DNA of 55,271 nt, taken from the IMG/VR virus record IMGVR_UViG_3300046804_000671, positions 1 through 55,271 of that record. The stretch is one strand, 5' to 3'. Below, piece after piece: positions 15,667 to 25,300 of this stretch (the first letter of the stretch is position 1; each line of letters opens with the position of its first letter). Below the pieces are notes generated by a model. That model did no database searches and was not told the DNA's origin. It saw only the letters and a list, made by a program, of their open reading frames with translations. Both the position numbers and the translations under genes were made by a program. Source of the stretch: a virus.

Positions 15667-17576
15667 ACATGAACGATATCGCCAACTACTTGGCTCCTCC
15701 AGCGGTTAAGAATATGATGGCCGCTCAGTCTGCTCCTGCCGCTCCTGCCGCTGGCGCACGCCCTAACATGGCACTGGATGGCAGCGAGATTAGCAAGGGT
15801 CCTAATCAGTATATCGGCGCTCAGAGCAACTCAGTCACAAGACCTATTGGAGTTGACTACGGTATCTTTCAGGGTAGCGCTGATGGTGCTACAGGGGCTG
15901 CTGGAGTTGGAGGAGTTGGCGCAGGAGTTGGCACTGGAGAGGGTGTCGCCGGTGTAGATGCGGGAAGTGTCGGACCATCCAGCGCTGATGCTGCTGACTA
16001 TGCGAGGGGTGGGGTTGTTAGATCCAGATACTATGCTGGTGGAGGAAACGTAAACGCTCCTTCAGCCAGCGCGGCGACCGCTGCCTCTACCCCTGAGGAG
16101 GCTATGCGTAAGTATAGGGAAATCTATGGAGACCCTCAGTCTGACTCAACACAAACAACACAGCCTCAGTCTGGTGGCAATCCTAATGATTACATTGGGC
16201 AGTGGGCGTATGACATTGGTCAGGGCAACATTGGCGGAATCCTGAAGGGTCCGGGTATGCGTGCGCTTGAGAAGGGAGACATTGTCTCTGCTCTTTCTCC
16301 TGCTGCCATGGTCATCAAGGGTCTTGCCGAGGGCGGTCCTGTTCAGGCCAACCAGCAGATGGCTCAGCATCTTGCGTCTCAGGGCACAAACAACGACAGC
16401 ATGCTTGTGCATATGACACCAAGAGAGGTTCAGGGTCTTGGCTCGCTGCACCCATCAGGTCGTATGCCAATCAATCCGAGAACCGGCCTGCCAGAGGCTG
16501 ACTTCCTTACAGACATCCTTCCGGGTATTGCAGGTACTGTTATCGGCTCTGTCGTTGGCATGCCTTGGCTTGGTGCTGCCGTTGGTGGTCTTGGAACATG
16601 GGCGGCGACAGGTAATCTTGGCAAGGGTATCCTTTCAGGATTGATGTCGTTTGGGTTGGGATCTCTTGGCGGGATGCTTGGGGAAGCTGGTGCTGGCGCT
16701 GCCGAGGGAATCACAGGCACGGCGGCAAAGAGTGCGGCTGGCGCGCTAGATCCATCAAAGATGGTTTCAACTTCAGCAATTGACAGGGCAATCGATCCAT
16801 CTATTGGCTCCATTGCTGGTGATGCTACGGCACCGACAACTAGCGCAACAACATTGGCGGCACCAGCGAAGCAATCGCTAGGATTCTTTGATAAGATTTC
16901 TTCTGGATTCCAGAACGCTCCTCAGACTTTCCAGAACATTGGAACTGGTATTGTAAATCCACAGAACTGGAGCAGCAAGATGTTTTTGCCTGCTGCTATG
17001 ACTTTGGGCAGTGCTTACGGTCTAGCTCAGGGCAGCCAGCAGCCTCCATCTGCTCCACAACCCATGATGCCGCAGCAGGGTCAGGCTCCCACCCTCACTA
17101 CCGCAGCCAACCCTCCTAGAATTCCAACTGGCGGTGTTGTTCCTCCGGGTTACGACCCTAAAACATATAGGGGTGAGCTTTCATATTTCCAGCCTAATCC
17201 TGCTTGGGGCGGGTATCCTTCCTACGCCGCCACTGGAGGCCAGCAGCACGCCTACATTCAGCCTGACGGCACACCCTATGAACTTGCTGGTGGAGGAGTA
17301 GCTCAGCTTCCCTCTGGTATGATCAGGGGTCCGGGTGCTGGTATGGATGACAAAATCAAGGGAACCATCGACGGGCGTAGGGATGTCTACCTGAGTGATG
17401 GTGAGTATGTTGTCGATGCCCAGACTATCTCTGCCCTTGGGGATGGGTCAAGCAAGGCGGGCGCTCAGAGGATGAAGAAGATTGTCGAGGAGATTCGACA
17501 CAAGAAGTTCGGCTCCAAGAAGCAGCCGCCAAAGATGGCAGAGACAGGAGGCCTTGCTTCTTTGAGGTCTGTCTGA
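15663..17576 (+). CDS. Gly/Ala-rich internal or tail virion protein
   Basis: This 637-residue protein has a hydrophobic Gly-rich block (about 278-335) able to insert in membranes, flanked by low-complexity Pro/Gln/Ala stretches. The C-terminus has IDGRRDVYLSDGEYVVDA followed by GDGSSKAGAQRM, a module frequent in podovirus-like virion proteins near the DNA-ejection genes. It probably belongs to the ejection apparatus. Start M1 or M3 cannot be separated. Confidence 0.65.
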   Translation: MNMNDIANYLAPPAVKNMMAAQSAPAAPAAGARPNMALDGSEISKGPNQYIGAQSNSVTRPIGVDYGIFQGSADGATGAAGVGGVGAGVGTGEGVAGVDAGSVGPSSADAADYARGGVVRSRYYAGGGNVNAPSASAATAASTPEEAMRKYREIYGDPQSDSTQTTQPQSGGNPNDYIGQWAYDIGQGNIGGILKGPGMRALEKGDIVSALSPAAMVIKGLAEGGPVQANQQMAQHLASQGTNNDSMLVHMTPREVQGLGSLHPSGRMPINPRTGLPEADFLTDILPGIAGTVIGSVVGMPWLGAAVGGLGTWAATGNLGKGILSGLMSFGLGSLGGMLGEAGAGAAEGITGTAAKSAAGALDPSKMVSTSAIDRAIDPSIGSIAGDATAPTTSATTLAAPAKQSLGFFDKISSGFQNAPQTFQNIGTGIVNPQNWSSKMFLPAAMTLGSAYGLAQGSQQPPSAPQPMMPQQGQAPTLTTAANPPRIPTGGVVPPGYDPKTYRGELSYFQPNPAWGGYPSYAATGGQQHAYIQPDGTPYELAGGGVAQLPSGMIRGPGAGMDDKIKGTIDGRRDVYLSDGEYVVDAQTISALGDGSSKAGAQRMKKIVEEIRHKKFGSKKQPPKMAETGGLASLRSV

Positions 17577-17587
17577 TATAATCAGGA

Positions 17588-18010
17588 ATGCATATTAAAC
17601 AAGTTCCTTCTCAGTATGTATCACTGGTCTGGCCGGTGATCAAGGCATTTGTAGATAAGTCAGCAAAGTACTCTGGAGACAGAACAGAGTCAGAAGATAT
17701 CAGGCAAGACTGTGAAAATGGAACAGTCTTTCTCTGGGTTGCCCATGATGACAATCATGATACCCATGGATTTGTTACAGGTCAATTTCTTGACTATCCG
17801 GGAATGAAGGTTCTCGCCCTCCAGTTCACAGGAGGAAGAAGATTGCGTGAGTGGTCTTCAGATATGTGGAACACATTGGAATCATTTGCTCGCGACAACG
17901 GTTGCTCAAAGATTGAGGGCGCTGGCCGAATTGGTTGGTTGCGCTTCATGAAGCAATTTGGATGCACGCCAGCATTCTATATATATGAAAAGGATTTAAG
18001 AGATGGGTAA
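17588..18010 (+). CDS. GNAT-like internal virion protein
   Basis: The 140-residue protein has GNAT-like order: a W/HD beta core (VFLWVAHDDN), an acceptor region, and ALQFTGGRRLREWSSDMWNTLESFARDNGCSKIEGAGRIGW near the end. Similar acetyltransferase-like proteins accompany T7 gp13-type internal virion genes. It need not be catalytic, because the canonical acetyl-CoA loop is weak. It overlaps the next gene by 8 bases. Confidence 0.6.
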   Translation: MHIKQVPSQYVSLVWPVIKAFVDKSAKYSGDRTESEDIRQDCENGTVFLWVAHDDNHDTHGFVTGQFLDYPGMKVLALQFTGGRRLREWSSDMWNTLESFARDNGCSKIEGAGRIGWLRFMKQFGCTPAFYIYEKDLRDG

Positions 18011-19535
18011 AGGTGGACAGCAGCAACAGCAGCCGCAGCCTACAAGCTCTACGGTTACACAGTCAAACATTCCTGAGTACGCGCGTCCGTATTTCGAAAA
18101 CCTGCTCCAGAGAGCGCAGGCTACAAGCGAGCAGCCATATACTCCTTATACAGAACAGAGGATTGCAGACCTAGCGCCGCAGACAACTAAAGCCATCAGC
18201 AATATCTCAGCCAGCCAAGGCATCGCCACACCATATATTAACGCCGCTGGAGGCGCTCTTGGGAATGCCTCAGCAAGCATCAATAATGCTGCTGGGTATC
18301 AGGCACCGACAATCGAGAGTCAGTATCAAGCTTCGCCAATTACATCAAGCTATCAGCCGGGGCAGATTGGAAGCAACTACACTCCCGGAATTATCAGCAG
18401 CACGTATCAGGCTCCAAATATCCAAAATACGTATAACGCCGGAAACATTAGCTCACAGTATCAGGCTGGCAGCTATACGCCTACGTCAGGAATTATGCAG
18501 CCTGCTCAGATGTGGAATCAGCAGCAGGCCCAGCAGTATATGAGTCCGTACCAGCAGTCTGTTACAGATGTCGCCAAGAGAGAGGCGGCCAGACAGTCGG
18601 CTATTGGTGGACTTGGAGAGCAGGCTCAGGCCACTCAGGCTGGAGGATACGGCGGCTACAGACACGGACTTGTTGAAGCAGAGAGAGCCAGAAACCTTAG
18701 CCAGCTTCAGAACCAGATTCAGGTTCAGGGAGATCAGGCAGCGTATAATCAGGCGGCTCAGCAGTTTGGAGCAGATAGAGCCGCCCAGCTTGCGGCAGCG
18801 CAGGCGGCGCAGAACGCTTCCCAGTTCCAGTATGGAGCGACCCAGCAGGCACAGCAGACACAGGGCGCGCAGAGCCTTCAGGCACAGCTTGCCGCAGAAC
18901 AGGCCAGACAGACTCAGGGAGGTATGTCTCTGCAAGCTCAGCAGGCGATGGCACAGGCTCTACAGGCTCAAGGAGCGCAGAGTCTACAGGCTCAACAGGC
19001 CACAGAACAGGCAAGACAGACTGGAGGAGCGCAGTATCTTCAGGGTCAGCAGCTTGCAGAACAGGCTGGTCAGGCCGCAGGAGCGCAGGGAATTCAGGCG
19101 CAACAGGCCACGCAGCAGGCTCTACAGAATCAGGGCCTACAGTCATTGCAGGCGCAGCAGGCCAATGCTCAGGCTCAGCAGCAGGCCGCCAATCTTTGGC
19201 TCGGCGCTGGGCAGGCTGGTCTTGGACTAGCTCAAGGCTTGGGTTCACTTGGCACCACCGCTCAGAAAGCCGGTGCGTTCGATACCAGTCAACTTCTCAC
19301 TGCTGGCAATATTCAGCAGCAGGCACAGCAGGCGCAGCTTAATCAGAAATATCAGGACTTTCTATCTCAACAGTACTACCCGATGCAGCAGGAACAGTTC
19401 CTCAGTTCAATCCTCAGAGGACAGGTCATTCAGCCCAGCACTCTTCAGGCTACATACCAGCAGCCGTATGATCCTGTGTCTCAGGCTCTTGCTCTGGGCA
19501 TTGGTGGCGCTGGCCTTGCTAGGGCTTTCGGATAA
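18003..19535 (+). CDS. Gln/Ala-rich repeat internal virion protein
   Basis: This 510-residue protein starts with a Gln-rich tract, then PEYARPYFENLLQRAQ, which recurs in podovirus internal proteins. Tandem Gln/Ala heptad-like repeats follow (about 250-400, e.g. GAQSLQAQQA). The repeats predict long helices or coiled coils suited to a trans-envelope channel. The last segment is hydrophobic (ALALGIGGAGLARAFG). Confidence 0.65.
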   Translation: MGKGGQQQQQPQPTSSTVTQSNIPEYARPYFENLLQRAQATSEQPYTPYTEQRIADLAPQTTKAISNISASQGIATPYINAAGGALGNASASINNAAGYQAPTIESQYQASPITSSYQPGQIGSNYTPGIISSTYQAPNIQNTYNAGNISSQYQAGSYTPTSGIMQPAQMWNQQQAQQYMSPYQQSVTDVAKREAARQSAIGGLGEQAQATQAGGYGGYRHGLVEAERARNLSQLQNQIQVQGDQAAYNQAAQQFGADRAAQLAAAQAAQNASQFQYGATQQAQQTQGAQSLQAQLAAEQARQTQGGMSLQAQQAMAQALQAQGAQSLQAQQATEQARQTGGAQYLQGQQLAEQAGQAAGAQGIQAQQATQQALQNQGLQSLQAQQANAQAQQQAANLWLGAGQAGLGLAQGLGSLGTTAQKAGAFDTSQLLTAGNIQQQAQQAQLNQKYQDFLSQQYYPMQQEQFLSSILRGQVIQPSTLQATYQQPYDPVSQALALGIGGAGLARAFG

Positions 19536-19545
19536 GGAAATAAAA

Positions 19546-22341
19546 ATGGCTCTTTCACTTAATCAGGCTCAGGCCATTGTTCAGAAGCTCTCAAACGAAC
19601 AGCTTATGCAGGCCTATACAAGCGGAACCATTCCACAGTTTGTGGTCTTCTCAGAGATGCAGAGAAGACAGAACATGGCGAACTCTCAGGCCAAGGCACC
19701 AACACAGACTGTTGCCGAGAAGATGATTGGCAGCGAGGAGCCAGAAGGCATTGCCTCAATGCAGCCGCCACAAATGGCAGCCAAGGGCGGAATCACAAAG
19801 GTTTCGCCTCTCTCAATGGGTTATTCAGAAGAACTCCCCAGAGAAGCATTGAAGATTATTGAAATGCGCCGAAAGCAGATGCAGGATCTGGAGGAACCCG
19901 ATTACAATCCTCCTCAGTATGCTGCTGAGGGTGGCGCTCTCAGGCTTGCTGGTGGCTCCGATGGAGATTACGTGTACTCAGGAGACACAGAAATTGCAGA
20001 GGCACCAGTTTCTAGAACTGACATTCCGTCTCCAAGCCCACCTCCAGTTGTTTCTAAGGGTGATTTTAATCCTTCAGGTATTGTTTCTCCTGAATATATT
20101 TTCAACAAGTTTAAGCAGCTTGGATATTCGGATCAGGCTGCCGCCGCGCTTGCCGGTAATGCTCAGCATGAAAGCTATGGAAACCCTAGACAGAAGCAGA
20201 TCAAAGGACCCGGAATGGGTCTCATGCAGTGGAGTCCTGACAGATTCAACAGCTTGATTGATTATGCCAATTCGAAAAACATCAACCCATATGATGTAGA
20301 TACACAGATTGATTTCATTCATAATGAACTTGGTGGAAAAGAGGCATCAAGCGGAAAGAAGCTCAGATCAGCAAGCAGCCTGAATGACGCGAATAACGCA
20401 GTTCTTTCTTATCTTAGGCCAAAGAATTATTCCGCAAAAGACCCGACAAAGACAATTCATTATAATGACAGATACAGGAACGCGGCACAAATTCTTGGAA
20501 TTGGTTCAGAGCCTCCCAGAGTTAGGCCAGAGGGAGCTGATACATATGTTCCGCAAAGGCAGGGAGCCATCAATCCCACTCAGGGAGGAGATGTATATTA
20601 TTCTAGATTTATGTACCCAGAAAAGAAAAAAGAACAGACAGATTCAGAAAGAGGTCTCGCTGCGTTGAGGGCCGCCCAGATTGTTCAGTCAATTGGCAGA
20701 CCTCCAATGAACAGAAACAATGGTGGTCCTATTTATCTTAATGAAAGTTCAGACGGAACACCTGTTAGCTCTGGAGAAGTAAAGAAAACTCCTTTTGGAA
20801 ATATGCTTACACTATCAAATGGAGAAGAAGTTATCATTCCTCCGGGCATGAGTGTAGATGACGCAAAAAGAATTTTCTCAAGAACTCCAACATCTACTCC
20901 GGGTGTAAACCCTCAGGCTGCTCCTGTGCATACAGATTCTGGATCAGTCCCTCAGAAGATTTACGAAGGAACAAAGGGTCTGATCGGGAGAATGTGGGAT
21001 GCTGTCCCGTCTAGGGAGGAAGCTGGTCAGGCTGTCGACAGATTTGGATCTGGCATCAAGAGTATCTACGAAGGTGCCACGGCTGGAAAGCGCAGACTTG
21101 AGAGTGCCAGAACTGCTACTCCCGGCGCTCCTTATACAGCCACTGGAATTGGACTTCCCGGTATCGGAGACGATGAGGCTTATCAGGAGGAGGCTCCCAA
21201 GTCTTCTATTGCCGGTCGCTGGCTTGATGAATCAACCAGCGGACTAAGCACTTGGCTGAAAGGAAACCCGCTTTCTCACGAACTTCAGGCTCTCATTGAT
21301 GAGAGAGAGAAGTATGAAACAGGCCTCTTTGAGGAGCTTACTGACAAGCAGAGAGAAGAGAGAGCTAAGAAAATTTCTCAGATCGATACACAGATTGCTG
21401 CTGTCCGCGCAAGAATGAAGGAAGGCTTCGAAGACCCAAGCACCAATAGATCTATGCAGCCTAAGCCTGACGGCACTACTTTTCCTAGGTCTGTTGATGG
21501 CGGTGGACCGGCTGGGACTGAGCCTCCTGTTCCTCCTCAGGGTATTCCGGGCGCTCCGAGGGCCAGACCTCCTGTTGGAGGAGATAAGGGTATTCCTACC
21601 GCTGGTTCTGCTCAAGGTGGTGTCGGAGGAGTTGGTGGCTCTGGTGCTGGCGCTCCGGGTGGTGCTGGAGAAGATCAGTCATTCTCTCAGGTTCTCAAGC
21701 AGGTCAAGGATGCCATTGGATCAAGTGTTCCTGACGAAATGAAGGAACAGATGAAGCAGCATCAGAATGCTCTGCGAGAGATGGGCAATAATAAGTTTAT
21801 TGACGCCATGCTTTCTGCCGCGAAGACACTTGCCGGTCAGAGAAAGGGTAGCGTCAACTTTGCCGACGCGGTTGCAAACGCTGGACTTGCTGCTCAGGTT
21901 GCCAAGGAAAAAGAAAGAAAAGCTGAAGATGACATGCGTAAGTATAGAATTGAGGCAATCAAGCTTGAGCAGGAGGGCAACAAGACCGCCGCTACTCAGG
22001 CCATGAACTATGTCATTCAGGCTAACCATGACAAGAGAGCGCTCCAGACTGCGATGATGCAGACATCAAAGATGATTCAGGCTCAGGAAGCTTCCGACAG
22101 AAGAGCAAATATTGCCGCTTCTACAAAGGAACTTGTTGCGGCAGAATCAAAGCTTGCTGATCTCAATAGAATGATTCTCAATCCTCAATCATTTGGCATC
22201 ACCGATACGAAGGCTCTTGAGATTGAGAGAGACAGACTTAATCAGCAGATCCAAGGCGCTGAAGCGGCCCTAAAGTACTGGCAGACAGGAACCAACTATG
22301 ATGCGGTTCGTGCCGAAGCCAAAAGAAGAGGACTTATTTAG
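19546..22341 (+). CDS. Internal virion protein with tail-lysozyme domain
   Basis: The 931-residue product begins at 19546 after AAGGA. Residues about 181-320 match the Phage_lysozyme2/tail-lysozyme fold: FNKFKQLGYSDQAAAALAGN, a candidate catalytic Glu at 209 in AQHES, and GPGMGLMQWSPDRF. It would digest peptidoglycan during DNA ejection. The C-terminal third is Gly/Pro-linked helix and coiled coil. A longer frame upstream overlaps the previous gene and is rejected. Confidence 0.75.
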   Translation: MALSLNQAQAIVQKLSNEQLMQAYTSGTIPQFVVFSEMQRRQNMANSQAKAPTQTVAEKMIGSEEPEGIASMQPPQMAAKGGITKVSPLSMGYSEELPREALKIIEMRRKQMQDLEEPDYNPPQYAAEGGALRLAGGSDGDYVYSGDTEIAEAPVSRTDIPSPSPPPVVSKGDFNPSGIVSPEYIFNKFKQLGYSDQAAAALAGNAQHESYGNPRQKQIKGPGMGLMQWSPDRFNSLIDYANSKNINPYDVDTQIDFIHNELGGKEASSGKKLRSASSLNDANNAVLSYLRPKNYSAKDPTKTIHYNDRYRNAAQILGIGSEPPRVRPEGADTYVPQRQGAINPTQGGDVYYSRFMYPEKKKEQTDSERGLAALRAAQIVQSIGRPPMNRNNGGPIYLNESSDGTPVSSGEVKKTPFGNMLTLSNGEEVIIPPGMSVDDAKRIFSRTPTSTPGVNPQAAPVHTDSGSVPQKIYEGTKGLIGRMWDAVPSREEAGQAVDRFGSGIKSIYEGATAGKRRLESARTATPGAPYTATGIGLPGIGDDEAYQEEAPKSSIAGRWLDESTSGLSTWLKGNPLSHELQALIDEREKYETGLFEELTDKQREERAKKISQIDTQIAAVRARMKEGFEDPSTNRSMQPKPDGTTFPRSVDGGGPAGTEPPVPPQGIPGAPRARPPVGGDKGIPTAGSAQGGVGGVGGSGAGAPGGAGEDQSFSQVLKQVKDAIGSSVPDEMKEQMKQHQNALREMGNNKFIDAMLSAAKTLAGQRKGSVNFADAVANAGLAAQVAKEKERKAEDDMRKYRIEAIKLEQEGNKTAATQAMNYVIQANHDKRALQTAMMQTSKMIQAQEASDRRANIAASTKELVAAESKLADLNRMILNPQSFGITDTKALEIERDRLNQQIQGAEAALKYWQTGTNYDAVRAEAKRRGLI

Positions 22342-22343
22342 TA

Positions 22344-25300
22344 ATGGACCTTTCATCTCTCTCTGACGAAGAACTGATGCATCTGTATAACAGCGGAGGC
22401 AAGAAGTCAAAAGATCTTTCGTCTATGTCTGACCAGCAGCTTATGGATTTGTATGGAAGGCTTTCTCCACCAAAGCCTCCCGCTACCAGAGCAGAAGAGA
22501 AGAAGGCACAGGAAGAGCCGGGAGTATTTGGTAGGCTTGGCAAAGAGTTTAGTCGCCAGACAGAAAGCCTTATCTCTTCAGGCAGAACAGCATACGAGAC
22601 TCTCACAGAAGAAGACAAGGCTGCTGTTGCTCATAGAGCAGAAGAGAGACAGAAGAAGATTGCGGAGAAGTATGGGCCGGAGAGAGGCCTTGCTGAAGTT
22701 CAGAAGGCATACGAAGAGAAGGGAATTCTTCCTGCCGCTGGAGAAGTTCTGTATCAGGTTCCGGGTGCCATTGGTTCTATTCTTCCGACAATGGCTGGTG
22801 GTATTGTTGGCGGATTGGTTGGAGGCCCCGCTGGTGCCGCTATTGGCATGGGTGCTGTTTCTGGCGCTACACAGTTGGGAACAAATCTAGAGCGTCAGTT
22901 TGAGAAGCAGGCAAATGAAGGGAAGCCAATCGACCCGGATGTAGGAGCCGCTGCCATTGGCGCTCTTGCTCAGGCTGGACTTGATACCGCTGGCTTCATG
23001 ATTCCATTCGGTAAGGCAATCATTGCTCCATTCTCAAAGGTTGCATCCAAGAGCGGGACTGCTGCCGCTGAGAAGCTTGCCGCCGAGTCAATCACCAAGA
23101 CCCTTGCAAAGGGTACTGCTGTTGGAATGATCGCTGAAGTTCCGACAGAAGTCGCACAGCAGATGATCGAAAGATATCAGGCTGGATTGGATCTGTTCTC
23201 GGATGATGCTCTAAAGGAATATGCAGAGATTGCATATAAGACTTCAATCAGCGTTGCTCCTCTTGGCGGCCCCGGAAGGATGATTGAGAAATCAGGAGCC
23301 AAGGCTCAGGTTGCAAAAGCAGCCGCCGACGAGGAAGAGAAGAAGCGTCTTGCCGCAGAGGAGACGCAGTACGTTGGTCAGAGACAGCAGGAATTCATTC
23401 AGGCTGATGAGGCCAGACGACAGCAGGAGCAGGCTCAGTCTGAAGAGGCTGCTAAAGCTGCTGGAATGGGATATGTTCCCAAGCTTGAAGCTCCACCAAA
23501 GAGAGCAGAGGATAGTGCCCCCGCTCCAGAAGAGAGAACATACCCAGAACTCAGGGGTGACAATTTTGTAATTGTTGGAGAGAAGAGCGGAAACCCTGTT
23601 CAGGGTGGCTTCAGAACAATGGAAGAGGCAAAGGCTGCTTCAGATAAATTCAATTCATTGTTTGAAGAATCGGAAGGTAGGGCAGAAGAAGAAGAACTTA
23701 AGTCTATTCGCAAACAGCACGGCGATCTTCTTAAGGCTCTTGCAAACCCAGACTATATTCCAATTGACAAGTCTAAGCTTAAGGGGTCTGACGGTTGGCT
23801 CGCGCTTAAAATCAATGAACATAGAAGAAACCGTGGCGCTGACGACCGCACAATTGCATCTAACATTACATATCCTGCTGAAATTGCAGAACTGAATATT
23901 CACAACCCGAAGGAACTGTCTGACAGACTTATTGAAGAGCAGTACCCCGGAGTAAAGGCAAAGGGTCTAACAATCCCCGCGCTTGGTGCTACGGCAAGAG
24001 GTGAAGCTCTAATTAATAAGCATGATACAATCGATTCAATTCCGAAGAGAATGACCAAAGATCTAAAGGTCATCGCTGCCGAAAATGGAATTGAAGTAAA
24101 TGCAGGAACAAAGCCTCTAGATGTAATCAACAACCTTAGAAAGATTTCTGGAAGAGATGCTCTTGTTAAGGAAGAAGAGCAGCTTGGAAAAAATAGACCT
24201 GCAATTGTTAGCGCCCAGCCAGATAGCATAACTAGGCAGGCCAGAGAGCAGCAGATCGCTGAAGAGAGAGCCTCTAAAGATTGGGAGAACAGCCCTGTCC
24301 GTCCGTTTTCTGAGGCTGTTGAGAAGCAGCAGGATAGAGTAAACAAGCTTACAGAAGCTGCCGAAAAAGCCAAAAACAACAAGGCCAAGGTCGCTCTACA
24401 GAAGCGTATCGACAAGGCTCAGGAACAGCTTAATGAGGCCCAGAATAATCTTAACGAGGCCAAGAAGAAGTACGGAGTAACAGAAGGACCGTACCGCCCA
24501 GCGGAAGTAATCGGCCAGCAGAAGGTTCAGGAACAGTCCAAGATGAAGGCTGCCCTGAAGACCGCATTCGACAGGATGGGTCTGACCAAGCAGGGCATCT
24601 CGCCTCAGGTCGTGGACTATCTGGCCAATGAACAGGGTCAGGCACAGAGAGGTGCCGGTGCTGTAGAGGCCGAGTACAATCCTCAGGCCAAGACAATTAC
24701 CTTCGCCTCAGATATCTACGATCCAAACCTTTCTGTTGACCAGATCGTTGACAAAATGATGGACGTTCTCAACCATGAGATCATCCATTCCCTGAAGGCC
24801 GCTGGTCTTTTCACCAAGCCTGAATGGAACATCCTTGAGAACTTCGTGAAGAGCGGAGAAGGCAAGAGATTCCTTGAGCGTGCCAAGATTGTCTATCCAG
24901 ACTTGTCCACAGAGGCACAGATCGAAGAGGCTGTTGCGGAGGCTGCCCGTGCCTTCAAGGCTGGCGACTTCAAGCCTGTTGGAAAGCCAAGAAGTCTTTT
25001 CGAACGCATCATCAACTTCTTCAAGAGTATCTTTTCAACAGCCAAGACAAACAACACCACACCTGACGCCATCTTCAATGCAATAAGAACTGGAGAGATT
25101 GGTGGTCGCAAGGCCACGCAGGATGCCGCCAAGACGCAGCCTATGCAGTCAAGGGTTGGCGACAATGGAGGCCCTCCACTGGAGGAAAAGAAGAACTGGA
25201 TCAACGTTCCTAGACTTCTCCAGTTCCTTGGCAGTCAGATGTACAAGAATGACATTGGTCAGGTTGCTTCGAAGGAGCTTATTCAGAATGCCTTTGACTC

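Noticed and set aside
19249-19545. 99-residue N-terminal extension of the tail-lysozyme protein
   Set aside because: It overlaps the preceding gene out of frame and lacks a ribosome-binding site; ATG 19546 follows AAGGA.
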